Positions 1 through 9,083 of a stretch of 64,000 bases of DNA are shown in pieces. The stretch covers positions 1 to 64,000 of the forward strand of contig NZ_NNRL01000151.1 in NCBI RefSeq assembly GCF_002252505.1, read 5' to 3'. The notes below the pieces were generated by a model, which saw only the letters and a program-made list of their open reading frames with translations, searched no databases and was not told the DNA's origin. The DNA is from Brucella grignonensis (GTDB lineage: Bacteria > Pseudomonadota > Alphaproteobacteria > Rhizobiales > Rhizobiaceae). The position numbers and the translations under genes are program-made. How positions within the stretch are numbered: position 1 is the stretch's first letter; every line of letters begins with the position of its first letter.

Positions 1-229
1 ACCGCCCCGAATACAGCAACCCAAAACCGCTGGAGCGAACTCAAAACTCGATAAAACTTGGGGGCAACGTCAACTTGGTTTACTTGACCAAAGTGCAATA
101 GGATAGTGTCAAAAGTCTGGAATGTATGATTAGTGATGAAGGCGGATTTATACTTTGGTCCGCCTCATCAGCGTCAGACCGCCCGGACCTATTGTTAAAA
201 CATTGGCATTATTATTGTCGTCAGTTCAT
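1..229. other. left window edge, no assigned gene
   Basis: No gene is assigned here. A reading frame open from the window edge on the + strand ends at TAG 104-106 and could be the C-terminus of a gene lying outside the window, but its 34 codons match nothing I recognise. The rest is the downstream side of the leftward MFS gene. Confidence 0.3.
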
Positions 230-1453
230 CTATTCGATCGACCATCGCAGCAGAATACCTATAGAAATCGTTAGCATGGCACCAGACACCAAGAATGCAG
301 TACCTAAACCCCAATGAGCGGATACTGCGCCCCAGAGGGCGCTTCCGGCGGACGTTGCCCCGTACATAACCATTAGGTATACGGAGATTGCCCGCGCCCG
401 AAGGCCCTTTGGAAACATTCCCTGTGCTGAACCGTTAAGCCCAGAAACTACGAAAGCCCAACCCAATCCAGTAAGCAGCATTGATATCCATATCCAGTAG
501 GTTTCCCCCTTCCAAGACACTAAAATAAGCGCAAAACCGAGAAGAGCGGGAGCAAACAAAGTTAGCCGGTTGATGCCGATACTATCTTTTAGAGTTGGAA
601 CAAAAACACCTCCAAGTACGGCCCCGAATCCGATAGTTCCCAACAGCAGTCCCACTTCCGACGCTTGCATACGTAATTCGATACCAGCAAACGCTGGCAA
701 TAAACTCCACATACTGCTTGCTGCAAAAAAACAAACAAAGGTTCGAAGCAGCAAGGCTCGGAAACATATGTCACTCAAAAAATGGCGGAAGCTTGCAGTC
801 GACGATGGTATATTCTCGGCGCATTCTCTTCGTGATGAACGTGTAGAAGTTTTGCTCCAACGCCGAAAAACGATTATTAATCCCAAATACGAAATGGCGT
901 TGATCCAAAAAATCATTGATAATGCCGCAGCCTGAGCTATAAATCCCGCGATTGCAGGTCCAACCGCTCGCGCGAAATTAAAGCTCATACCGTTCAACGC
1001 GGCGGCGCTGTGCAGCTCATGAGGCTCCACTAGGGTGGACATTGCTGCTTGCCACGCCGGCATTGTTATAGCAGCGCCACAACCAATCAAAAAAGTGCCG
1101 AAAAGCAGCGTTTCCGGCGTTGCTATATCAAATGTAACTAAGATACTAAGTCCAAGGGCAGCAAGTCCCATTGCAGTATGAGTCAAAAGTAAAAAAGTGG
1201 GACGGTCATATTTGTCAGCAATAATCCCTGCCGGGATTACAAGCAGAAAAATAGGTAGTGTCATCGCGGTCTGAACTAAAGCGACCATCTGCGAAGACGA
1301 GCTAATTTGCACCATGAGCCATGTGGCTCCCATTCCCTGCATCCAGGTCCCAAGATTCGAGAACACATTGGCTAACCAGAGTGTACGGAACCGGCCGTTC
1401 TTCAACGGATCCCAAAGAGTTGATGCAACCGCGTAAGCATTCGTGGTGGTCAT
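230..1453 (-). CDS. MFS exporter, enterobactin-exporter (EntS/MFS_3) type
   Basis: Predicted inner-membrane major facilitator protein of 407 residues with about twelve hydrophobic segments. The N-terminus, with a short cytoplasmic stretch followed by an FRTLWLANVFSNLGTWMQ-like first helix, is typical of the MFS_3 family, which includes the siderophore exporter EntS. The loop after TM2 has the basic MFS pattern (GIIADKYDRP). I chose ATG 1453 because it overlaps the upstream ATP-grasp stop as ATGA; an ATG at 1483 would give ten more residues. It is the last gene of a translationally coupled leftward trio with the FAD/NAD(P)-binding and ATP-grasp genes, so the likely role is export of the product of that pathway. 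Family assignment is fairly sure; the substrate is inferred only from context. Confidence 0.8.
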   Translation of the reverse strand: MTTTNAYAVASTLWDPLKNGRFRTLWLANVFSNLGTWMQGMGATWLMVQISSSSQMVALVQTAMTLPIFLLVIPAGIIADKYDRPTFLLLTHTAMGLAALGLSILVTFDIATPETLLFGTFLIGCGAAITMPAWQAAMSTLVEPHELHSAAALNGMSFNFARAVGPAIAGFIAQAAALSMIFWINAISYLGLIIVFRRWSKTSTRSSRRECAENIPSSTASFRHFLSDICFRALLLRTFVCFFAASSMWSLLPAFAGIELRMQASEVGLLLGTIGFGAVLGGVFVPTLKDSIGINRLTLFAPALLGFALILVSWKGETYWIWISMLLTGLGWAFVVSGLNGSAQGMFPKGLRARAISVYLMVMYGATSAGSALWGAVSAHWGLGTAFLVSGAMLTISIGILLRWSIE

Positions 1454-2685
1454 GATGACCATTCCGAATTTGTATTGAACCATGTTTCCAATGCTACCGC
1501 ACGTTGGCGCAAGTGTTCTTCATTTTCACCCTGAAACACAAAACCTGCTACCTCAGCATTGGTCATCGAGGCTCCACCATAACGCTGCCCAGCTATTCCA
1601 TATGCTTTGTAGAGATTAACCCACTCAAAATCACAGGAAACGGGAAATCTTTGCAGAGTTCCTTGACGTGGTGGGATAATGATCCGAGCCGTAGGTTTCA
1701 CGACCTCATACGGAAGCGAAATGGGCGCTTTTGCTTGAAGTACCGAACTCTTGACATAATCCATCTTGATGTCGATGCCAGTTGCAAATCGAACCTCTTC
1801 ATTAATTACGCCGCCTCCAAGACGACTTGCCGCTTCACACAAGACAAGCTTATCATTCGATGTGTGAAAGAGTTGAACATGGAAGATCGAGGTGGAAGGG
1901 AATGGTAATGCTTTCTCTAAGAGGTGTCGGGTGAACGCTTCGATCCTGCCTAATACTGGATTCTTTTGGTCCAGACCGTGTGTTCCGATGGTTTCACCAC
2001 GGATGAATGCAAGGCAATCCTTCAAATAGCGGCCGACATGCATGACAACGGGAACGCCGCTGACATACAACCCATCCACCCGGTACATGTCACCTTCAAT
2101 AAATTCTTCGACAGTATGGTTTCCTGCCGTTGCAGCGCCGTCCGTGAGGAAGGCGTCCACATCGTCATCAGACTGCAGTACACGCACGTCCGCAGACCCT
2201 CTACCATCATATGGCTTTGTTACGACGGGAAAACCGTTTGCGGAAATAAACTCCACCAAGTCTGCGGGGCAAGATATTCGAGCGAATTTCGGAACTTCGA
2301 TTCCTCTCTCCCAAGCGCGCCTTTTCATCAGTGTTTTGTCTCGGAAGAATGCTGCATCATCGCTGTCCTGACCAATAATACCTAGCTTCTTGCGCACCCG
2401 TGCTGCTCGTAAGACGTCCACTTCCGAGAATGACAACACCGTTGAAATATTGTAGCCGTTGGCCCTCAACTCCAATGCTGCTTTTTCAATCAAATCACTC
2501 TTCTCATAATCGGCAAAGAATCGCGCTTCTCGAAATGCACCGCAGCCGATTGCTTGCTGCGCTTCCTGCGTTTCAGGATTCCCCATCCCTGAAAAAAGAA
2601 TAGCATCCCCACCAGTCGCATCGCGCCATTCTGCAAAGCTATTTTGTAGTAGTACTTTAGATGTACAAAGAAGCAGGGCTGTCAT
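1450..2685 (-). CDS. ATP-grasp ligase
   Basis: Predicted ATP-grasp carboxylate-amine ligase of 411 residues. Visible family features are the ATP-binding beta-strand FPVVTKPYDGRGS, the hinge EEFIEGDMYRVDG, and the metal-binding end LVLCEAASRLGGG. Such enzymes activate a carboxylate as an acyl phosphate and join it to an amine, as in dipeptide ligases and carnosine-synthase-like enzymes. The start is uncertain: ATG 2685 has AAGGA upstream, while TTG 2721 overlaps the stop of the preceding gene. It lies between an FAD/NAD(P)-binding protein and an MFS exporter in one operon, divergent from a citrate-synthase-like gene. The substrate pair cannot be read from sequence. That a citrate-like acid may be the carboxylate is inference from the neighbours. 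Confidence 0.8.
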   Translation of the reverse strand: MTALLLCTSKVLLQNSFAEWRDATGGDAILFSGMGNPETQEAQQAIGCGAFREARFFADYEKSDLIEKAALELRANGYNISTVLSFSEVDVLRAARVRKKLGIIGQDSDDAAFFRDKTLMKRRAWERGIEVPKFARISCPADLVEFISANGFPVVTKPYDGRGSADVRVLQSDDDVDAFLTDGAATAGNHTVEEFIEGDMYRVDGLYVSGVPVVMHVGRYLKDCLAFIRGETIGTHGLDQKNPVLGRIEAFTRHLLEKALPFPSTSIFHVQLFHTSNDKLVLCEAASRLGGGVINEEVRFATGIDIKMDYVKSSVLQAKAPISLPYEVVKPTARIIIPPRQGTLQRFPVSCDFEWVNLYKAYGIAGQRYGGASMTNAEVAGFVFQGENEEHLRQRAVALETWFNTNSEWSS

Positions 2686-2717
2686 GAAGTATTGGTCCTT
2701 TAAATGCGCGTTCGATT

Positions 2718-4610
2718 TCAAAATACTGGTGAAGATGGCATCGCGAGTTGATTGTTGAATTCGCCAAGAGCACTTGGTTTCCGTAGCGCGTCATTTTGTA
2801 TTGATTCGAGAATGTCTTTAACGCAGCTCTCTGCTTCATTCAGGGGAGAATTGGTTGCTCCAGGTACTGAAAGAACGTAAGTGTAGAACTTGGGTCCCTC
2901 AGTTGGTGTCCCTAGCGCCCAAATAGGTGAAGAGGCACGACCGTCTCGTGAAACAATTCGGAACTTTTCCGTTACATCGAGTCCTCCAGGAGAAAACCCC
3001 TCATTCTTGTACGGTCTGGCTATTCTGGAAGACATAAGCGACTGGATAATTGTACTGGCCCTTGAATCCGAGTATGCAAGTGGGATCCGAGCACTAACGA
3101 GTTCATCAACTTCTCGTTCGCCAGCAGTTCCTTTAATCATGAACCCATCACGATCCGGAAGGGGGGCGACTGTTCGAGCGGGACCAGTTCCTACATCGAT
3201 GATACCGGCTTCGAGAAGCACAAGAAACTCTTCAAGCTTCTGTAACGGTGGCCCGACCGCAAGCCGATTCATGATTGGCACGAACTCGTTGAGGAAAAAG
3301 CGGTGGGATTGTGGGGTTACACCCGCAAAATCGATTGCGTAGCGAATGCTCGGACGAATATCACGTAACACGTCGCAGGCTGCCTTGAGTGGGCTGTCTA
3401 GGTTTCCCAATCTGGCTTCTTCAAGATCGCGCCTTAATTGGGAGAGAAGCCATTTACGATACTTATCAGCATCCAACGTAATTGCCTCAGGAACGGCGTT
3501 CACTAATGAGCGCCAGCAGAAACGCGAGGCTTCGGGGATTTTAGAAAGAAGAGTTTTGACTTCTTCAGATTTTGGGCCTGAACGAATATACGCTTCCGCG
3601 AGTTGTTCTGCTGATTCCGCCCCTTTTGTCCGGCGAAAATAGGTCGTGTAATAGATAAATTCCATTTCTGCCTGGATCAATGGCAGCACATCACTCCTGA
3701 AATCAAGTTTCTGTTTTGGAGACTGATCAATGGAGTATAAAGATCGTCGCGCTTTAATATTGTCGATCGATGCAAAAATAGGCTGGTAATTCCATTGACT
3801 GGTCTTCTGATTGCTAGCTCGAGCGGACAAGGGAAGTCCGGAGCGTGAGTAGCACACAATTTGCAGCTCCCTCCCGGAGGGGAGATAAGTAAGTATCGCA
3901 CCCTTCCGCACAAAACGCCCACCACGCCCTATCGTGGCGGCAGAAATAACGTCCAAGGCGCTTAGCCCCATACCTTCAACACCAATTCGGTGCTTATCTG
4001 GTAATTCGCGCAGCAAGTTTTCAACGGGATAAGGCTGGTGGCCGAAACCAATATCTGTGGTCAGTGGCACAGTACTGTTTTCGTTAGAATGACCTGTACA
4101 AAGTACAACACCATCGACCAATACTCGTTGAGTTTTTGTCAAAATTTCTATTTGGCGATCACTCGTCTCGCAAACCTCATTCACTGAAATCTTATGCAAC
4201 ACTGAGTGGATATGACTTGGAAGGTTGCGCATTATATAGCGGAACGCCCAATTTAAATATTGTCCGAGAACTACTCTTGGGAGGTAGTCGTTTTCCTGCA
4301 CAAGTCTACGAGAATATCCCCTCTCGATAATCTCGTAATTACGCGATCGAGCCCATTCGAAAAGAGAAGGGCGGCCTATCGGTCTCAACGCTGGCGACTG
4401 TGTTGAACCGAATGCAGTAATTTGTCCGCATACAGTATTGGTGAGCAGGTAGGCGGGCTGCTCCAACTGGTGAACCCCACAGCCCGGCACTCCCGGCTCA
4501 AATATATGAATTTCAATGCTTATGTTGTGCTCAGCGGACAGATTGGAAAGCCGATCAAGAAGAGAAAGACCCCGAGGGCCCATACCGATCACGCCAAGCT
4601 TCCAAGACAT
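2718..4610 (-). CDS. FAD/NAD(P)-binding protein (NAD_binding_9 type)
   Basis: A 630-residue flavoprotein-like enzyme. Residues 5-20 carry the dinucleotide fold GVIGMGPRG (GxGxxG), followed by an EPG motif where the FAD ribose is usually held; a second glycine-rich stretch (VEGMGLSALD) lies near residue 210. This architecture matches the FAD-NAD(P)-binding family often annotated only as hypothetical and seen in small-molecule gene clusters. The start is well supported by AGGAGG four bases before ATG 4610. It is the first gene of a leftward operon with the ATP-grasp and MFS genes, all with short overlaps. Its reaction is unknown; an oxidation or hydroxylation step tailoring the product of the cluster is a guess from context. 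Confidence 0.75.
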   Translation of the reverse strand: MSWKLGVIGMGPRGLSLLDRLSNLSAEHNISIEIHIFEPGVPGCGVHQLEQPAYLLTNTVCGQITAFGSTQSPALRPIGRPSLFEWARSRNYEIIERGYSRRLVQENDYLPRVVLGQYLNWAFRYIMRNLPSHIHSVLHKISVNEVCETSDRQIEILTKTQRVLVDGVVLCTGHSNENSTVPLTTDIGFGHQPYPVENLLRELPDKHRIGVEGMGLSALDVISAATIGRGGRFVRKGAILTYLPSGRELQIVCYSRSGLPLSARASNQKTSQWNYQPIFASIDNIKARRSLYSIDQSPKQKLDFRSDVLPLIQAEMEFIYYTTYFRRTKGAESAEQLAEAYIRSGPKSEEVKTLLSKIPEASRFCWRSLVNAVPEAITLDADKYRKWLLSQLRRDLEEARLGNLDSPLKAACDVLRDIRPSIRYAIDFAGVTPQSHRFFLNEFVPIMNRLAVGPPLQKLEEFLVLLEAGIIDVGTGPARTVAPLPDRDGFMIKGTAGEREVDELVSARIPLAYSDSRASTIIQSLMSSRIARPYKNEGFSPGGLDVTEKFRIVSRDGRASSPIWALGTPTEGPKFYTYVLSVPGATNSPLNEAESCVKDILESIQNDALRKPSALGEFNNQLAMPSSPVF

Positions 4611-4649
4611 ATTGCCTCCTGTGTAACGCTAACACTCATTCCACAGGAG

Positions 4650-4695
4650 TTGACAGGTGCTTCGAGCTTGATCAATATTGATAGATTGATTCAAT
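4650..4695 (+). promoter_or_regulatory. divergent promoter with two dyads
   Basis: A consensus -35 hexamer TTGACA (4650-4655) is followed after 17 bases by CAATAT, a weak -10. Overlapping this -10 is a perfect palindrome ATCAATATTGAT (4671-4682), and just downstream lies ATTGATTCAAT (4685-4695), also a perfect dyad. Both sit 22-46 bases before the citrate-synthase-like gene and between the two divergent units, so they are candidate operators. The regulator is unknown. Confidence 0.45.
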
Positions 4696-4716
4696 GTATC
4701 GACGTTAGTATAAGTA

Positions 4717-5916
4717 ATGCTGAATAATTCTGGGTATATGTCTGCAAAGGAAGCTGCGGCCGAACTGAACGTCAGCGTGGCAACGCTTTATGCATATGTG
4801 AGCAGAGGAATTATCCAGTCTGAAGCTCGCCCGGGAACACGAGTGCGGCGCTATCGTACAGCCGACATCCGATCATTGGCGGAGAAAAGCAAAGTCAGCG
4901 GAAAACATTCAGACGCGGCCAATATATTGACGTTCGGGATACCTATCCTCGATTCAGAAATCACATATACTGATAGCAGGTATTTGTATTTTCGCGGACG
5001 CGACAGTTCATTATTGGCCACCACTAGTACAAATTTAGAATCCGTTGCTGCACTTATTTGGGATTGTGATGATCGTCAGGTCTTTACAGAGCCTGCTCCA
5101 GTGCTGCCTGTAGAGGAATCTCTGTCCAGAAGTGCGCTGGGTGTTGGCCACCCTCTTATACTTTGTCAGGCCATGCTCCCAATGATTGGAGAAAAGGACT
5201 GGCGGGCTTATGATTTTTCGAAAAATGGAGTCTGTCGCACCGGTACCTGTATCTTGCGGCTCGTGACCTCCCTGATCACCAACACAGTGCCGAGCACTAC
5301 CGCTGTACATGAGACACTCGCGTTAGCTTGGAACGTTGTTGGCCATGCACCGTTGGTACGCTCGGCGTTGATTTTGGCGGCAGACCACGAACTGAATGCA
5401 TCAACCTTTACAGTCAGAGTTGCGGCTTCAGCCAGGGCGTCTCTTTATGATGCCGTTGCCGCTGGACTTGCAACATTACAGGGATCTCGCCATGGCGGCG
5501 AAATTGAGCGCACATATAGATTTTTGCAAGAATTGATACTCGAAAGCGTTGATCCCGGGCAAATCGTTGCGGCATGGATGAGGAGAGGTGAGACGATTCC
5601 TGGTTTTGGTCACCCGCTATACCCAGAGGGAGACCCACGGGCGGTCACTTTGCTTGAATTATTGAGTAGAGAATTTTCGTCGTCACAGAGCACAGCTGTG
5701 CATAAAGCAATAATGGTCGCTCAATCTTTAACTGGCAAGAAACTTAATTTCGATGGGGCTCTGGCTGCTCTTACACTGAATCTTGGTCTGCCAATTTTCT
5801 CCGGTATATGTCTGTTAGCCATGGGTCGAGTGGTGGGATGGATTGGACACGCAATTGAACAATATAATGACAATCGCCTCATAAGACCACGTGCAAGATA
5901 CATCGGGTTGCGATGA
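4717..5916 (+). CDS. citrate synthase-like enzyme with N-terminal helix-turn-helix
   Basis: A 399-residue two-part protein. Residues 8-55 form an excisionase/MerR-like helix-turn-helix (SAKEAAAELNVSVATLYAYV). Residues from about 70 onward are a citrate/2-methylcitrate synthase fold. The three catalytic residues are in place: His259 in RHGG, His299 in GFGHP and Asp346 in NFDGAL; the substrate-binding Arg-Pro-Arg occurs near 390-393. It should therefore be an active acyl-CoA plus 2-oxoacid condensing enzyme, but which substrates is not visible. HTH-bearing citrate synthase relatives are known in proteobacteria and remain poorly characterised. It is divergent from the FAD/ATP-grasp/MFS operon, with dyad sites between them. 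ATG 4738 is an alternative start with no better ribosome site. Confidence 0.8.
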   Translation: MLNNSGYMSAKEAAAELNVSVATLYAYVSRGIIQSEARPGTRVRRYRTADIRSLAEKSKVSGKHSDAANILTFGIPILDSEITYTDSRYLYFRGRDSSLLATTSTNLESVAALIWDCDDRQVFTEPAPVLPVEESLSRSALGVGHPLILCQAMLPMIGEKDWRAYDFSKNGVCRTGTCILRLVTSLITNTVPSTTAVHETLALAWNVVGHAPLVRSALILAADHELNASTFTVRVAASARASLYDAVAAGLATLQGSRHGGEIERTYRFLQELILESVDPGQIVAAWMRRGETIPGFGHPLYPEGDPRAVTLLELLSREFSSSQSTAVHKAIMVAQSLTGKKLNFDGALAALTLNLGLPIFSGICLLAMGRVVGWIGHAIEQYNDNRLIRPRARYIGLR

Positions 5917-6469
5917 GGCAGTCATATCCAGTCTGACGTTAGTGCCATCGTTGATTGGAACACGGTTTATCTCAACCGCGCAGCCACCCAATTGCGACGA
6001 AAGGGTCGAAACATTCCCGGAGAGCCGCTGTAGCAAATCTCACCACTCAGTTGGAACCGCATTGCCAAGCCAATACAGTCGATCGCGCCAAATACCGATC
6101 ATCGTGCTCATAAGGGTTTGAATAATAGGATTTAAAATTCACACCGCCTGAACCGAAAACGCGAGAAAATCAACACGATCTTCCGTCCTCGCCGCCACAA
6201 TCTCACTCCCGCCTCATACCGCCATGCAAGAGCTGACGCATTCTGGCTATGGCAAACTACGCTGCGAAAATGACCGCCTGACTTGAACAGGCAAGCAACC
6301 CAAAGTACCAAATCCAAAAAACTTGGCAATGCCTTTACGAGCAAGGCAATCACCCCCAACCCGCATCTTTGGCGTTGTGCTCGTCGCCATCGGAGTCATT
6401 GTCATGCAAGGTCCATCGCTCTGGCGCGGTGCCACAACAATTGTCGCAGCAACAGGCAGCAAATAAGCA
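5917..6469. other. intergenic region with possible gene scraps
   Basis: No convincing full gene. On the minus strand a 23-codon frame from ATG 6111 to TGA 6040 and the in-frame stretch just beyond it (about 6039-5890) look protein-like and could be remnants of a broken gene, but I do not recognise the family and the stretch overlaps the end of the citrate-synthase-like gene. A small + strand frame at 6329-6466 is listed separately. Confidence 0.3.
6329..6466 (+). CDS. possible 45-residue single-pass membrane protein
   Basis: A short frame from ATG 6329 to TAA 6464-6466. It has a basic, proline-containing N-terminus, then a hydrophobic stretch RIFGVVLVAIGVIVMQGPS that could span the membrane once, and a polar tail. 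It ends four bases before a strong bidirectional hairpin terminator, which fits a real transcription unit. Against it, there is no clear ribosome site. No family is recognised. Confidence 0.35.
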   Translation: MPLRARQSPPTRIFGVVLVAIGVIVMQGPSLWRGATTIVAATGSK

Positions 6470-6500
6470 AAGGGGTGCGAAAATCGCACCCCTTATTTTA
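6470..6500. terminator. bidirectional rho-independent terminator
   Basis: Perfect 11-bp stem AAGGGGTGCGA (6470-6480) and TCGCACCCCTT (6484-6494) with a 3-base loop and T-rich flanks in both orientations. It lies three bases from the stop of the leftward L,D-transpeptidase gene and can also end rightward transcripts. Confidence 0.85.
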
Positions 6501-6502
6501 AC

Positions 6503-7249
6503 TTAGCTCGTTGCCTGTGTCCCTTTTGTCGGATCGGGGATCACGACAATCGTGCTGCCGTCGCGCACATTGTTGTATAGATCAATGACATCTTGATTAA
6601 GCAGGCGGATACAACCAGACGACACTGCCTTGCCGATGCTCCATTCTTCGGTGGAACCGTGAATACGATAGATCGTGTCACGCCCATCCTTGTGAATATA
6701 GAGTGCTCGTGCGCCCAGCGGATTTCTCAGACCCGGAGGCATACCGCCATTGGCGATGCTATACGGCTGAAGAGCTGGCTGGCGTGCCACCATTTCATCT
6801 GGCGGTGTCCAGCGCGGCCACTGGCGCTTGTAAGCGATAATCGCACGGCCTGACCATGAGAAACCATCACGCCCAACACCAATACCATAACGCATGGCAC
6901 GACCATTGCGGCGAACATGATAGAGATATTTGTTTGGCGTATCGACAATAACCGTGCCGACTTTCTCGTCGGTCGGATAATCAACTTCCTGCCGCCAGAA
7001 TTTAGGATCGACCTTGGCAACATTCACTGCGGGCAGAGGAAACTGCTCATAGGGCATCGCCTCATACATTGGGGGAACAGCGCGTACCGGAGCTGGCGCA
7101 GCAGCCACTTTTGCCGGACCTGCCTGTTGGGCTGTCGAAACACAGCCAGAAAGTGCAACCGCACTGGCACCAATCAGGAACGCCCGGCGGCTTGTCACCC
7201 CGGCTGGCACGAGCGGTCCACCACCACTTTCAGAAAATTTACGCGACAT
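6503..7249 (-). CDS. L,D-transpeptidase (YkuD domain), lipoprotein
   Basis: A 248-residue exported enzyme that would form 3-3 peptidoglycan cross-links or attach envelope proteins to peptidoglycan. The N-terminus has a twin arginine (SRRAFLIG, 20-27) and a lipobox ending in Cys36 (LSGC), followed by an Ala/Pro linker. The YkuD domain occupies roughly residues 95-240, with His197 in IHGS and the catalytic Cys213 in the SSGCIRL motif. Length and domain order are normal for the family, which is abundant in Hyphomicrobiales, where 3-3 cross-links and outer-membrane attachment depend on such enzymes. It is monocistronic, ending at a strong terminator. Both Tat export and lipidation are possible from the signal; which dominates cannot be told. 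Confidence 0.9.
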   Translation of the reverse strand: MSRKFSESGGGPLVPAGVTSRRAFLIGASAVALSGCVSTAQQAGPAKVAAAPAPVRAVPPMYEAMPYEQFPLPAVNVAKVDPKFWRQEVDYPTDEKVGTVIVDTPNKYLYHVRRNGRAMRYGIGVGRDGFSWSGRAIIAYKRQWPRWTPPDEMVARQPALQPYSIANGGMPPGLRNPLGARALYIHKDGRDTIYRIHGSTEEWSIGKAVSSGCIRLLNQDVIDLYNNVRDGSTIVVIPDPTKGTQATS

Positions 7250-7427
7250 TCAAAAACTCTTTCATCTGCACGACTTAAAACCACGCGCCTTCCAAACCGG
7301 AATACACGTCGGCGAATGTGTGCGGAGAAAGAGAAGGTCAAACTTAAGTCAGCCTTAAGAAAACAACATAATCTGCAACTTACATGCAATCTGAGGTAAT
7401 CACGAGGCATTCAACGGGCGACTGTTG

Positions 7428-9008
7428 CTAAAATAGCGATCCTTGTCCGCCAGGACGCGAAGAGGATGCTTTGCGTGTTGCCCCTTTGGTCGAAGTCGTC
7501 CCGGGAGTGCCACCCGCGATCGCCGCAACATCGCCATCACGGAAGCGAATCGACAAGGCGTCCCCCTCAGAAACGCTCGCCGCCTGTTTGACCGGATTAC
7601 CTTCCGCATCGAAAACAATCGCGAAGCCACGCTCCAACACGCTTTCATAAGACAGCGTACGCATGAGACGCTCCAACTCCTGCCCCCGACGTTTTGTCCG
7701 TTCGAGAAGCAGACTGATCGCCAGATCGCGCCGGCGATCAAGCTGCTCAATTGTATTCTTTGCAAGTGTGGTGCGCCGTAATAAGGGCTCGGGCGTCAGC
7801 CTGTCGGCGCGCCTTGCAAACACCGTCCGGCGTTCGCGCAAGAACGCCTCAAGCGCGCGGGGCAACCGCTGACCGAGTAGCTTCATATGGCGTTTTTGCT
7901 CATCGAAACCGCGTTGCAGTAAGCGCGGTGACAACTGACGCGCGCGGCCTTCAAAATGAACGCGCTTCTTTTGCGTATTCACAAAAAGCGCCCGCGTTAA
8001 CCGCGAAGCCGCTTCATCGAAACGACGACGCGGCAATGCCAGCAACTGATCAGCCGAAGGCAACGCGCGGCTTGCCGCGCGATGCGCCTGACGCTTCAAG
8101 TCGATAAACCGCGACATGGCCGAAGCCAGACGCGCAGATTGCGTTGCAACCGTTGCGACCAGATCCGCTTTGACCGGCACGGCCATTTCAGCAGCGCCTG
8201 TCGGCGTTGGCGCACGCACATCGGCAGCCAGATCAATCAATGTCCAGTCGGTTTCATGGCCGACAGCCGAAATAACCGGAATGTGCGATGCCGCTACTGC
8301 CCGCACAACGATTTCATCATTAAAGCCCCAGAGATCTTCAAGGCTGCCGCCGCCACGCGCCACGATCAATACATCAGGCCGTGCAATTGCGCCGTTTTCA
8401 GCCAAGGCATTAAAACCTTCGACTGCTGCCGCCACTTCGGCGCCGCTGGTTTCCCCCTGCACACGCACTGGCCAAACAATCACATGCAGCGGATAACGAT
8501 CCGAAATGCGGTGAATAATATCGCGGATAACCGCACCCGTCGGCGATGTCACAACGCCAATCACGCGCGGCATGAAAGGCAAAAGCTGCTTGGCTGCCGG
8601 ATCGAAAAGACCTTCGGCGCCAAGCCGTCGCTTGCGCTCTTCGAGAAGCGCCATCAGAGCGCCCGCGCCTGCAGGCTCCATCTGCTCAATGACGATCTGA
8701 TATTTGGACGAGCCCGGATAAGTTGTCAGTTTGCCAGTGGCAATGACTTCCATCCCCTCTTCGGGGCGGAATCGCAAACGCCCCATGGACCCGCGCCAGA
8801 TCACAGCTTCCAGCCGTGCGCGATCATCCTTCAATGCAAAATAGGCATGTCCCGACGAATGCGGACCGCGATAACCGGAAATCTCGCCGCGCACGCGCAC
8901 ATGCGAAAACGTATCCTCGACCGTCCGCTTCAAAGCGCCGGAAATCTCGGAAACACTATACTCTGCTACATTCGAAGCAGTGCCGGTTGGTGTAGAATCG
9001 GAACCCAT
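7428..9008 (-). CDS. xseA: exodeoxyribonuclease VII large subunit
   Basis: Large subunit of exonuclease VII, which with XseB degrades single-stranded DNA into oligonucleotides in repair. The N-terminal OB-fold is clear ([16 protein letters not shown], then [19 protein letters not shown]), followed by the catalytic core motifs [30 protein letters not shown] and [11 protein letters not shown], and a long charged helical C-terminal region. The 526-residue length is typical. The start is uncertain between ATG 9008 (GGGA five bases upstream) and ATG 9014. xseB is not adjacent, as is common in alphaproteobacteria. The neighbouring LysR gene is on the same strand upstream with a gap of about 75 bases. 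Confidence 0.95.
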   Translation of the reverse strand: MGSDSTPTGTASNVAEYSVSEISGALKRTVEDTFSHVRVRGEISGYRGPHSSGHAYFALKDDRARLEAVIWRGSMGRLRFRPEEGMEVIATGKLTTYPGSSKYQIVIEQMEPAGAGALMALLEERKRRLGAEGLFDPAAKQLLPFMPRVIGVVTSPTGAVIRDIIHRISDRYPLHVIVWPVRVQGETSGAEVAAAVEGFNALAENGAIARPDVLIVARGGGSLEDLWGFNDEIVVRAVAASHIPVISAVGHETDWTLIDLAADVRAPTPTGAAEMAVPVKADLVATVATQSARLASAMSRFIDLKRQAHRAASRALPSADQLLALPRRRFDEAASRLTRALFVNTQKKRVHFEGRARQLSPRLLQRGFDEQKRHMKLLGQRLPRALEAFLRERRTVFARRADRLTPEPLLRRTTLAKNTIEQLDRRRDLAISLLLERTKRRGQELERLMRTLSYESVLERGFAIVFDAEGNPVKQAASVSEGDALSIRFRDGDVAAIAGGTPGTTSTKGATRKASSSRPGGQGSLF

Positions 9009-9083
9009 GCTCATCCCATTATAGGCAACCAACCACCCCCTCCGGTCAACTGGTCAAGACGCCGCCTTTTCGATTATGCACGG

